A DNA stretch of 33,000 nt, from assembly GCA_016707285.1 (NCBI GenBank), contig JADJIA010000013.1:1-33000 (forward strand). Direction: 5' to 3'. This document shows, piece by piece, positions 1 through 6,949 of this stretch; positions within the stretch are counted from its first letter, which is position 1; every line of letters starts with the position of its first letter. A program made the translations under genes and the position numbers. Below the pieces are notes generated by a model that was given only the letters and a program-made list of their open reading frames with translations, had not been told where the DNA came from and did no database searches. This DNA comes from Ignavibacteriales bacterium. Lineage in GTDB: Bacteria > Bacteroidota > Ignavibacteria > Ignavibacteriales > Ignavibacteriaceae.

Positions 1-146
1 GACATCAACCTCCCCTAACCTCAACAAAAACAAGAAGGTTACAAAAAATCATACGACAAAAAAGTTGTTGATAGATGTCGTTACGACATGATTTGGTACA
101 TTGCGGTTTGAAAATCGTCAATTATTTGTCATGAAAGTGGTAGAAT
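1..146. other. intergenic leader upstream of the Wzi-like gene
   Basis: This AT-rich stretch precedes the first gene. I see no ORF, RNA gene or convincing promoter in it. The first bases are C-rich and loosely resemble the edge of the family B repeats found further right, but the hairpin itself is absent. Confidence 0.3.
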
Positions 147-420
147 ATGTCGTTAATGAGAATTTTTGTTGTAGCTGTTATGTTGGTGGGTGGTCTGTTT
201 GCTCAGACAGTTTTCACTCGTGTTGATCATCCTGTATATGGTCTGCTCTCCCGTCTTGATGCGCGGCAGATTATTGATTTTAATTCTGAAGTGTTGCCCC
301 TCTCGCGTATGGAGGTTGCCCAACTCCTCCTCCGGATCGAAGATTCCCGCGATAAGCTTAATCCACTTGAACTTCAGGAACTCCGGTTTTTCCGGGAAGA
401 ATTGCTTTGGAATTGGCGAA

Positions 421-502
421 GTCACGAAGTCACAGAGTCACAGAGTCACAGAGTCACGAAGTCACGACCCGGGAAGTCACAGAGTCACAGAGTCACGAAG
501 TC
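421..502 (+). repeat. family A octamer array inside the Wzi-like gene
   Basis: About nine units of an 8-base repeat, GTCACAGA or GTCACGAA, with one spacer containing CCCGGGAA. Read on the gene's strand it has no stop codon in any frame and encodes the rotating octapeptide SHRVTESQ. Confidence 0.9.
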
Positions 503-513
503 GCTTCTTTAAT

Positions 514-595
514 CCTCCCCTCTACTTCTAGGAGAGGGGTCGGGGGTGAGGTCGGAGAGGGTTTTGCAGGTGAGGTCGGGTCTCGGGGTGAGGTC
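514..595 (+). repeat. family B hairpin with extra tail copies inside the Wzi-like gene
   Basis: The stem CCCCTCTACT pairs with AGGAGAGGGG around a TCT loop (one mismatch), followed by the family tail ending GGTGAGGTC. The tail is then repeated twice more in degenerate form, at about 570-577 and 586-595. It directly follows the family A array, so two different repeats sit at the same place in the gene. Confidence 0.85.
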
Positions 596-1934
596 TTGGA
601 ACAAGAACGCTGGTGGCTGTTCGCATACACAGACGATCAATTTGCATTACGGGTATCACCGTTGGCGGGATATGGCGTTCGCTCGGTGGCAGGGGAGACA
701 AATACGATTCGCTGGCCGGGATTGAAGTTTTTTGGATATGGTGGCGACTGGTTTGGTGCATCGTTTGAATATGTGGATTTTGGTGAAACGGGCAGCAACA
801 CCGACCGAAATAAAAGATTCTCCCCCATTACAGGTGCTTATGTGAACCTTCAATCGGGCAGCACATTTGAGTATAGTGATGTGAAGGGTTCCGTTTCGTT
901 CAGTTGGAAGTGGGGCAACATTTCGATTATTAAAGATTATCAGACCTGGGGACACGGACAGTTTGGTCAGGTGATTCTGTCAACAAAAGCGCCATCGTTC
1001 ACGCAGATCAGGTTTCATGCAAATCCCGTAAGCTGGTTCAGGTTCAACTATTTCCAGGGGTGGGTAAATTCCCTGATATATGATTCTTCCGCGGCGTTTT
1101 GGAGTCATACGGAGAGTGTTAGTCCAAGTCGCATCATCCCCTATAAAGACAAATTCGTAGTTGCAAATCTGGCTACTTTTAGTGTGATGGATGAGCTTGA
1201 CCTCTCGATAGGGAACGCATTTGTTTACGGTCCCAATTTCCGTTTTGAAACCCTCATTCCTTTCCTCTATTACAAGGTGATGGATCATAACACGGGTAGA
1301 ATTGCAGCCGACGACGGGAACGGGATGATTTTTTCCGATTTTAAGGTGCGCTTCCCAAAAGATTATCTTTTCTACGGCTCCACTTATATAGATGTGATCA
1401 ACTTGCGCGATCTTCTCAACGGCAGGTTCGATAATCAGTGGCTCGCCTTCACAGTTGGTGCCAAACGGTTTAATCTTTTTATCCCAAATCTTGATGTGTC
1501 GATCGAATATTCCCGCGTGAATCCATGGAACTATGAGAACCGGAACGACCTGGCAAGCTACAAACATCTCGGTTATCAGTTGGGCCACTGGATTGGACAA
1601 AATGCCGACCAGCTCCGTTTTCAGGTGAATTACAGCCATATCAGAGGTCTGCGCCACTTCGCTTATCTCGAATGGGTAAGAAAGGGTGTTGAAGGCGACA
1701 TCGCAATTGCGTACAACACTGCAAAATATGGCATCGTCGAATTCCTGCAGGGACCACTCAGAAAAGATTTCCGCTTTGGTCTCGAAACCACCTGGGAGCC
1801 ATACCACGAAGTTAAGCTCAGAGGCTACTACGAGCTTTCGATGATCTCAGATGAAGACCCCGCTCGCACTCCCAACCTATCTTAGGGGAACGCAGCATTC
1901 ATTTGGGCTTATCGCGAGTTATGGGTTCTGAGAA

Positions 1935-2060
1935 GTCACGAAGTCACAGAGTCACAGAGTCACGGGAGAAGTCACGAAGTCACAGAGTCACGGGAGAAGT
2001 CACAGAGTCACGGGAGAAGTCACAGAGTCACGGGAGAAGTCACGAAGTCACAGAGTCACA
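1935..2060 (+). repeat. family A array upstream of the four-helix-bundle gene
   Basis: A long array of GTCACAGA/GTCACGAA units with several copies of a GGGAGAA-containing spacer, giving higher-order units such as GTCACGGGAGAA. It begins just after the Wzi-like stop and ends about 20 bases before the next start. It is in inverted orientation to the array at 2471-2532. Confidence 0.92.
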
Positions 2061-2081
2061 AATTAATTATTGGAAGGTTCT

Positions 2082-2465
2082 ATGATTAATCATTTTACTG
2101 ATATGATTGTTTGGCAGAAGGCCAGACTGTTGTTTAAGGAGTTGTATGAATTGATGAGAAACAGCAAGGATTACTTTTTACGAGATCAAATATTAAGGGC
2201 TACTCTATCGATCTCAAATAATATTGCTGAGGGTTTCGGGAGATATTCTAAGAAAGAGTATATCCAATTCTTAAATATAGCACGGGGTTCTGCCAACGAG
2301 GTGGAATCCATGCTTTTTATTCTGCAAGATGTTTCCTCAATTGAGAAGACAAAATTAATCGAACTTCAGGGCATATTGTCCGACATCAGGAATCTGCTAA
2401 ATGCTCTTATTCAAACTCTGCTCCGAAGAATAAGTGAAGAAGAAACCTCGAGGAAAAACCATTAA
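2082..2465 (+). CDS. four-helix-bundle protein (S23/IVP family)
   Basis: The 128-residue product has the hallmark start of the four-helix-bundle family once called S23 or intervening-sequence protein: a short N-terminus, then DMIVWQKA, a helix with LRDQILRATLSISNNIAEG, then EYIQFLNIARGSANEVES. These proteins occur in intervening sequences of 23S rRNA genes and as free-standing genes; their biochemical role is not established. I choose ATG at 2082 because GGAAGG lies four bases upstream; an in-frame TTG at 2070 is less likely. The gene is bracketed by inverted family A arrays (1935-2060 and 2471-2532), which suggests that gene and repeats travel together. It is intact, unlike several neighbours. 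Confidence 0.9.
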   Translation: MINHFTDMIVWQKARLLFKELYELMRNSKDYFLRDQILRATLSISNNIAEGFGRYSKKEYIQFLNIARGSANEVESMLFILQDVSSIEKTKLIELQGILSDIRNLLNALIQTLLRRISEEETSRKNH

Positions 2466-2470
2466 TATTT

Positions 2471-2532
2471 GTGACTCTGTGACTTCGTGACTTGCTTCCC
2501 CCGTGACTCTGTGACTTCGTGACTCTGTGACT
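2471..2532 (-). repeat. family A array downstream of the four-helix-bundle gene, inverted
   Basis: Reads GTGACTCTGTGACTTC and similar on the + strand, so it is the reverse complement of the array at 1935-2060. It begins six bases after the four-helix-bundle stop codon and runs almost to the 3' end of the hydrolase gene. On the + strand it contains TGA in each frame. Confidence 0.92.
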
Positions 2533-2549
2533 TGCCCCCTCGTGTTCTA

Positions 2550-3719
2550 TCATATATACTTAAGCAGCCACTCACGCCTAAGCTCATCGACGATTTTCTT
2601 TTTGCCTTTGAGGAAGTGGTCGGCTTCTTCGAGGAGGACAAGGCGGAAGTGAAGCCTTTGTTCTAATAGTTTCTCTGCTATTTTGATTGCCTGGAGGGGG
2701 GAGACGGTTTCGTCTTTTGTGCCGTGGATGATGAGATATTTGCAGTCTTTTGGGAGTTCATCGGCGAAGTGTATGGCTGACCGTTTTTCATATACTCCAA
2801 TTCCTTCGATTTCCACGAGTTGTTGAAGTGTCTCCTGGATGCGCGGGACATTTAAACAACATTCGGCCACATCTGTTATTCCACCTGAGATTATTGCGGC
2901 TTTTACATCGTGTCTTTTCCGGAGGGCGAGGTAGGTCATCATTCCACCGCGGCTCCAGCCTTCCATTGCCCAGCGGGAAGTGTCGGCGAACGGGATTTCC
3001 TTGGCGATTTCCATCAGGTTCAGGATATCATCCACATCACTTCCACCAAATTCATCGTGCAGTTCATTATTAAATGATGCCCGATACGACGAAGCAAACA
3101 CCACAAATCCCCATGATGCAAGTTGTCCAAACATCCCTCTTGCTGTGAATTTGTCAATCGCCCCACGTTCCTTTGATCCTCCGCGGTTCCAGATGATGCA
3201 GGGGAGTACCCCGACCTCACTTCCCGACCCGACCTCACCCCCGACCCCTCTCCTAGAAGGAGAGGGGAGGTTGATGTTAGAAGTTTGATCAGATGGCAAA
3301 GAGTTTTTGGTATTTCCATTAGGAGAAGTAACAAAATTCTGCTTGGGTGGTAAAGAAGTTAAGGAATCTTGATCAGTCGATTCGCTTCGGTTCCCCTCTC
3401 CTTTTAGGAGAGGGGTCAGGGGTGAGGTCGTGACTCTGTGACTTTGTGACTCTGTGACTTCCGGTCGAGGGGTCAGGGGTGAGGTACCTTTGTGACTTCG
3501 TGACTCCGTTACTTCTTCGGTCGTGACTTCGTGACTCTGTGACTCTGTGACTTCCCTGGGATACGCAATATACCCCTGCACTTCATATCCATCGGACAGA
3601 TAAACAATGGATTCTACGATGGTGTTATCGATGGCGGCGGAGCCCCAGCCGGAGCGGAGCATTTGCAACTGCTTTTCGGGAAGGACTATTATCTCACGAT
3701 GGATTATATTTGAGTTCAT
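2550..3719 (-). CDS. alpha/beta hydrolase (prolyl-oligopeptidase/dienelactone-hydrolase type) with a 114-residue repeat-derived insert
   Basis: The 389-residue product has a serine-hydrolase fold. The nucleophile elbow GWSRG puts the catalytic Ser near 256, HGTKDE puts Asp near 336, and EADHF puts His near 368. No signal peptide is seen, so it is probably a cytoplasmic peptidase or esterase of unknown substrate. Residues 1-55 end in GYIAYP, which in relatives runs directly into the LPCIIWNRGG strand. Here the two are separated by about residues 56-169, made of family A peptides (EVTESQSH), family B peptides (SPLTPLLKGEG, PSPSRRGVGGEV) and some 40 residues matching neither. The whole insert stays in frame. 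Removing it leaves about 275 residues, more normal for this hydrolase type. Whether the protein still folds is unknown. Confidence 0.82.
   Translation of the reverse strand: MNSNIIHREIIVLPEKQLQMLRSGWGSAAIDNTIVESIVYLSDGYEVQGYIAYPREVTESQSHEVTTEEVTESRSHKGTSPLTPRPEVTESQSHRVTTSPLTPLLKGEGNRSESTDQDSLTSLPPKQNFVTSPNGNTKNSLPSDQTSNINLPSPSRRGVGGEVGSGSEVGVLPCIIWNRGGSKERGAIDKFTARGMFGQLASWGFVVFASSYRASFNNELHDEFGGSDVDDILNLMEIAKEIPFADTSRWAMEGWSRGGMMTYLALRKRHDVKAAIISGGITDVAECCLNVPRIQETLQQLVEIEGIGVYEKRSAIHFADELPKDCKYLIIHGTKDETVSPLQAIKIAEKLLEQRLHFRLVLLEEADHFLKGKKKIVDELRREWLLKYI
3212..3270 (-). repeat. family B hairpin inside the hydrolase gene
   Basis: On the + strand the tail GACCTCACCCCCGA precedes a perfect 10-bp stem, CCCCTCTCCT and AGGAGAGGGG, around loop AGA. 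An extra degenerate tail copy lies on its left. The gene reads it as PSPSRRGVGGEV. Confidence 0.88.
3392..3429 (+). repeat. family B hairpin inside the hydrolase gene, opposite orientation
   Basis: Stem CCCCTCTCCT, loop TTT, stem AGGAGAGGGG, then the tail TCAGGGGTGAGGTC. A stemless half copy with the same tail follows at about 3467-3486. On the gene's strand it encodes TSPLTPLLKGEG. Confidence 0.88.
3430..3458 (-). repeat. family A array inside the hydrolase gene (first)
   Basis: Starts right after the family B tail and reads GTGACTCTGTGACTTT on the + strand. On the coding strand this is the stop-free orientation. Confidence 0.88.
3492..3553 (-). repeat. family A array inside the hydrolase gene (second)
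   Basis: Two blocks of GTGACTTC/GTGACTCT units separated by a short TTCTTCGGTC stretch. On the coding strand it gives VTESQSHEV-type peptides, so the reading frame is kept. Confidence 0.88.
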
Positions 3720-3736
3720 AAAAATTTGGTTTTGAG

Positions 3737-4294
3737 TTGAAAAAACAAAATAACAAGAGCAAAAATGTAACTAATTCTCCGCAAAAAGTTGTGCGAGGGA
3801 ATATTTTCATGAAAATTGGGATTGCTGTGCTGATTGTGGCGGTGGTGGTTGTGTTTGTGGTTCCCGGTTTGACGGATAGAAGTTACAAAACTGAGACAAA
3901 TGAGCCTGAGGAGGTCATGTTTACTAAAGAGGGAAGTGTAGCCATTTTGGATTCACTCGGAAAAGAGAGAGTGAAGATTGATGCCGAGTTTGCTGATACG
4001 GAATATGACCGGCAGCGCGGATTGATGTTCCGTAAAACGATGCAAGAGGGACAGGGGATGTTATTCATTTTCCCGGTTGAGGAGATGCAGTCTTTCTGGA
4101 TGAGGAATACCTATATTCCACTTGATATCCTTTTCATAGATGCAAATAAAAAGATTGTAACGATTCATAAAAACACCAAAACCTTGAGCGATCAGAGTTA
4201 TCCGAGTACCGCTCCTTCGAAGTATGTTCTTGAAGTGGTTGGTGGGTTTTGTGTGAAACATGGCGTTGAAGTTGGGGACAGGATTAGTTATTAA
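3737..4294 (+). CDS. membrane-anchored DUF192 protein
   Basis: The C-terminal 120 residues match the DUF192 pattern: a DxRQRGLMFRKTM-like motif, then GMLFIFP, FWMRNTYIPLDILFID, and a closing EVVGGFCVKHGVEVGD. The function of DUF192 is not established; its members are often exported or membrane-tethered. A strongly hydrophobic segment (about residues 27-46) should act as an anchor or uncleaved signal. The start is uncertain. TTG at 3737 gives a Lys/Asn-rich cytoplasmic tail, while ATG at 3809 has a good GAGGGA ribosome site eight bases upstream and begins right at the membrane segment. It is divergent from the hydrolase gene, with only about 17 bases between the two starts if TTG is used. Confidence 0.85.
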   Translation: MKKQNNKSKNVTNSPQKVVRGNIFMKIGIAVLIVAVVVVFVVPGLTDRSYKTETNEPEEVMFTKEGSVAILDSLGKERVKIDAEFADTEYDRQRGLMFRKTMQEGQGMLFIFPVEEMQSFWMRNTYIPLDILFIDANKKIVTIHKNTKTLSDQSYPSTAPSKYVLEVVGGFCVKHGVEVGDRISY

Positions 4295-4303
4295 ACCGCA
4301 AAG

Positions 4304-4343
4304 GACCTCACCCCCGACCCCTCTCCTAAAAGGAGAGGGGAGG
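4304..4343 (-). repeat. family B hairpin on the left of the DUF559 gene
   Basis: Tail GACCTCACCCCCGA, then stem CCCCTCTCCT, loop AAA, stem AGGAGAGGGG. Its tail points away from the DUF559 gene and mirrors the copy at 4812-4849. The ten bases before it (ACCGCAAAGG) resemble another dispersed repeat seen near 10380. Confidence 0.9.
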
Positions 4344-4365
4344 AAGAAATTAAGAATTTTGTTTT

Positions 4366-4764
4366 ATGAAAGTGCCACATAAGATTTATACTGAAGCCAC
4401 CTCACGAGCTAGAGAGCTCCGAAAGAAAGCTACTGAGTCGGAAGAGATTCTATGGGAAATTCTCAGAGATAAAAAGATTGTTGGTACCAAGTTTTACAGG
4501 CAGCGACCGGTTTATTATTCAGTTAATGATAAAATTTTCTTTTTTATAGTGGATTTTTGTGCCGATGAGATAAAACTAATCATTGAAGCTGATGGGGGAT
4601 ATCACGACGAAATTGAAGAAAAAGATCATTTGCGTGATAATATTTTAGAAGGGATGGGATATAAATTACTCCATTTCACAAATCATCAGATACTTAAAGA
4701 GCGCGAAATTATTGTTTTAACAATAAAATCGACGATAAAAGGATTAAAAAGTCAAAATGTTTAA
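4366..4764 (+). CDS. DUF559-family endonuclease-like protein
   Basis: The 132-residue product fits the DUF559 family, related to Vsr-type PD-(D/E)XK nucleases. It has ARELRKKATESEEILWEILR near the start, then GTKFYRQRPV, then IVDFCADEIKLIIEADGGYH with likely metal-binding acids D63, E74 and D76, and a C-terminal half reading GMGYKLLHFTNHQIL. Family length is about 120-130 residues, so it looks complete. DNA cleavage or nicking is inferred from the fold. It is bracketed by inverted family B hairpins whose tails point outward, and its 3' end overlaps the apparent start of the next gene. It may be cargo, or part of the mechanism that spreads the hairpin. Confidence 0.88.
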   Translation: MKVPHKIYTEATSRARELRKKATESEEILWEILRDKKIVGTKFYRQRPVYYSVNDKIFFFIVDFCADEIKLIIEADGGYHDEIEEKDHLRDNILEGMGYKLLHFTNHQILKEREIIVLTIKSTIKGLKSQNV

Positions 4765-5683
4765 AAACGAAACAAATTGCTTCATGAACTCCACATTTTT
4801 TGCATTCTTCTTCCCCTCTCCTTCTAGGAGAGGGGCCAGGGGTGAGGTCCGAGGGTTCTTCTTGTTCTTCGCGGTTCTACTTACAACAGGTTGCCGGCCG
4901 CAGGTTCCTTCGAATGATATTCTTCACAAAGTTGAGAAGAACGGGAGTACTTTTTACATTCTTGGGAGTATGCATTTGGGGAAGGGGTTTGTTTTGTCGG
5001 AGGAGGTTAAGGGGATTATTGAGCAGGTGGATGAGGTGTATTATGAGATTGACATGAAGGAGATGATGGATCCGGCGAATACACAGAGGTTGATGCCATT
5101 GATGATGTTGCCGGATGGGAAGACTCTTGAGGATTTATATCCGATTGAAAAGATTGCGGTTCTGAGGCAAAAGTTTAATAAAGCGGGGGTGCCCTGGATG
5201 ATTGTGGAGAAGCAGAAACCGTTGTTTGGTGCGATGACTGCTATTGCGATGGCGGGGATGAAACAGGGTATGCAAGCAGACAAAGGGACGGAAAATCTGG
5301 TGTATGATTATGCCAAAAAGTACGATAAACCCTCTGCCGGATTTGAGACTATGGAATTTCAAATGTCATTGTTTGACAGTGTAAGTTATGATATGCAGTA
5401 TGAGATAGCGGTTTCAACTCTGGATCAGTTGGACTCTTTAAAAGGGGACCTTTCGGAGCTGTTGGCTGCATTTCAGTCGGGGGATCCAAACGAGCTTGAG
5501 AAGTTTCTGAAAGAGGATTTTGGAGATGGAGATGCACTATTTGCAAGGGTTTTTCTGATCAACAGAAACAGGGACTGGGCTAAGAAGATTGAAGAATTGT
5601 CAAAAAATAAAAAGAAATATTTGGTGGTTGTGGGTGCCGGGCATCTGGTGGGGACATCAAATCTGATTGAGCTTTTAGATTAG
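4757..5683 (+). CDS. TraB/GumN-family lipoprotein with a repeat inside its signal peptide
   Basis: After the signal region the product shows the TraB/GumN pattern: FYILGSMHLG (residues 67-76), DEVYYEIDM, LPDGKTLEDLYP, and near the C-terminus VVVGAGHLVGTSNLIELL (GAGH at 293-296). Family members are proposed metal-dependent proteases or enzymes of unclear role. The lipobox LLTTGC places the lipid-bearing Cys at residue 46, so it should be a membrane lipoprotein facing the periplasm. The family B element at 4812-4849 lies within the signal coding region and supplies PSPSRRGARGEVRG, whose positive charges precede the hydrophobic core FFLFFAVLL. The start is unsure: ATG 4757 overlaps the DUF559 gene, and ATG 4784 is an alternative. 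Confidence 0.85.
   Translation: MFKNETNCFMNSTFFAFFFPSPSRRGARGEVRGFFLFFAVLLTTGCRPQVPSNDILHKVEKNGSTFYILGSMHLGKGFVLSEEVKGIIEQVDEVYYEIDMKEMMDPANTQRLMPLMMLPDGKTLEDLYPIEKIAVLRQKFNKAGVPWMIVEKQKPLFGAMTAIAMAGMKQGMQADKGTENLVYDYAKKYDKPSAGFETMEFQMSLFDSVSYDMQYEIAVSTLDQLDSLKGDLSELLAAFQSGDPNELEKFLKEDFGDGDALFARVFLINRNRDWAKKIEELSKNKKKYLVVVGAGHLVGTSNLIELLD
4812..4849 (+). repeat. family B hairpin on the right of the DUF559 gene, inside the TraB/GumN signal sequence
   Basis: Stem CCCCTCTCCT, loop TCT, stem AGGAGAGGGG, then the tail CCAGGGGTGAGGTC. It is the inverted partner of the copy at 4304-4343. Confidence 0.9.
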
Positions 5684-5713
5684 GTCACAGAGTCACGAAG
5701 TCACAGAGTCACG
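5684..5713 (+). repeat. family A array after the TraB/GumN gene
   Basis: Four GTCAC units begin directly at the stop codon of the TraB/GumN gene. About 100 bases later an inverted copy follows (5815-5840). The spacer carries no recognisable gene, only short AT-rich sequence. Confidence 0.88.
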
Positions 5714-5814
5714 GATTGAAATGGGCACGAAGTGATTAATAGTAAGGGTGTTTATGAAGTATTTAAATGAAAATTATGAAGCTATTTTGTGAAAGATTCT
5801 CGGTATCATGGTGT

Positions 5815-5840
5815 CTTTGTGACTCTGTGACTTCGTGACT
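5815..5840 (-). repeat. inverted family A array before the epimerase gene
   Basis: Reads TTTGTGACTCTGTGACTTCG on the + strand. With the copy at 5684-5713 it could form a long stem around a 100-base loop, just upstream of the epimerase start. Confidence 0.88.
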
Positions 5841-5858
5841 TAAAAATAAAAGGACTAA

Positions 5859-6949
5859 ATGAAGAAGATATTACTTGTAGTTGGAGCGAGGCCAAACTTC
5901 ATGAAGGTGGCGCCGGTATATAAAGAGTTTAAAAAACATCCTGAGAAGATTGATGTGCGGTTGTGCCATACGGGGCAGCATTATGATGTGAAGATGTCGG
6001 ATGTATTTTTTCAGCAGTTGGGGATTCCCGAACCTGATTATTATCTGGGAGTTGGGAGTGCTTCCCATGCTATTCAGACAGCAAATATCATGATCGGATT
6101 TGAGAAGGTTTGTCTCGAGATGGAGCCTGATGTTGTGTTGGTTGCGGGAGATGTAAATTCCACGATAGCATGTGGATTAGTAGCAGTAAAACTTGGCATC
6201 AAATTGGGACACATCGAAGCAGGATTAAGAAGTTATGACCGCACAATGCCCGAAGAGATCAATCGTCTTTTAACCGATGCGATTTCTGATTATCTTTTTG
6301 TAACTGAGAAGAGTGGACTCGAAAGTCTTAAAAAAGAGGGTGTACCCGATGAAAAAGTGATATTTACCGGGAATTGCATGATTGACACATTAGCAAGTTT
6401 ATTGCCAAGCCTTCCCCTTCATCTTTTAAGGGAGGGTCCTTGGGTGAGGCAGGGGTTGAAGAGGGGAAATATATCCTGCTTACTTTCCACCGTCCCGCAA
6501 ATGTGGATACAAAAGAATTTTTTGTCAGTTTGAAAGAATTTGTTGAACGATACGGGAAAGATAACAAGATTGTGTTCCCGATTCATCCCCGCACAAAATC
6601 GAACATGGAGAAGTTTGGAATTTCGATTGATAACCCAAATCTGATTTTAACCGAGCCGTTGGGTTATCTTGAGTTTCTTAACATGATGCGTCATGCAAAA
6701 GTGGTGGTTACCGATAGTGGTGGTGTTCAGGAGGAGACTACTTATCTTGGGGTGCCTTGCATAACCGTCAGGGACAATACCGAAAGACCAATCACTGTGG
6801 AAGTGGGTACAAATATCCTTGCCGGTACCGATTTTAAGAATGTGTTCTCGGCTTTGGATGACTTGATGGCAGGGAAGATCAAAAAAGGGAGAATCCCTGA
6901 TCTTTGGGATGGCAAAGCTGCTTCAAGAGTGGTTGAGGTGTTTTTATAG
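5859..6949 (+). pseudogene. wecB: UDP-N-acetylglucosamine 2-epimerase, frameshifted at a repeat
   Basis: Non-hydrolysing UDP-GlcNAc 2-epimerase interconverts UDP-GlcNAc and UDP-ManNAc for surface polysaccharide synthesis. The N-terminal half (5859 to about 6405) has the GARPNFMKVAPV start, CHTGQHYD, LVAGDVNST, HIEAGLRS and MPEEINR motifs. The C-terminal half is in a different frame from about 6440 and has LLTFHRPANVD, FPIHPRT, VVTDSGGVQEE and NTERPITVE. Joined, they make about 363 residues, a normal length. The break coincides with a family B-like hairpin at 6410-6455 placed in the surface loop after DTLASLLP. As written it cannot give one protein. Either the repeat inactivated the gene or one base is wrong. 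The gene overlaps the 3' end of the converging DinB-like gene by six bases. Confidence 0.88.
6410..6455 (+). repeat. variant family B hairpin inside wecB
   Basis: Imperfect stem of CCTTCCCCTT against AAGGGAGGG, followed by a tail TTGGGTGAGGC that resembles the family B tail. It is less regular than the other copies and coincides with the frame change. Confidence 0.7.

Larger units (their letters stand above)
147..1931 (+). pseudogene. Wzi/capsule-assembly-like outer-membrane beta-barrel gene, interrupted by repeats and frameshifted twice
   Basis: The start encodes a signal peptide (hydrophobic segment ending GLFAQ) and a helical N-terminal region with HPVY and PLSR motifs, as in the capsule-assembly Wzi-like family of Bacteroidota outer-membrane proteins. 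After about residue 90 the frame runs into family A and family B repeats (421-595). The barrel-like remainder, rich in alternating aromatic strands from EQERWW onward, is in another frame up to a stop at 1885. Around 1860-1880 the frame must shift back: the original frame then reads HSFGLIASYGF followed by TGA at 1929-1931, a typical barrel C-terminus with terminal Phe. So the beginning and end share one frame and the middle lies in another. The role in surface polysaccharide or outer-membrane function is inferred from family resemblance. The gene is probably broken, unless one shift is a sequencing error. Confidence 0.65.

Noticed and set aside
980..1807. 275-residue ORF on the minus strand inside the Wzi-like gene
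   Set aside because: It is antisense to a region with clear barrel-type coding pattern, has no recognisable family and no ribosome site.
1935..2060. CRISPR-like array
   Set aside because: Units are 8-12 bases with no unique spacers of regular length, and there are no cas genes nearby. It is a simple tandem repeat.
1903..2085. 60-residue ORF with SHRVTES peptides
   Set aside because: It is only translated family A repeat plus the lost 3' end of the Wzi-like gene; the frame is open because of the repeat's octamer structure.
6410..6455. programmed ribosomal frameshift in wecB
   Set aside because: No slippery heptamer is apparent, and the shift lies at an inserted repeat. Insertion or sequencing error is simpler.
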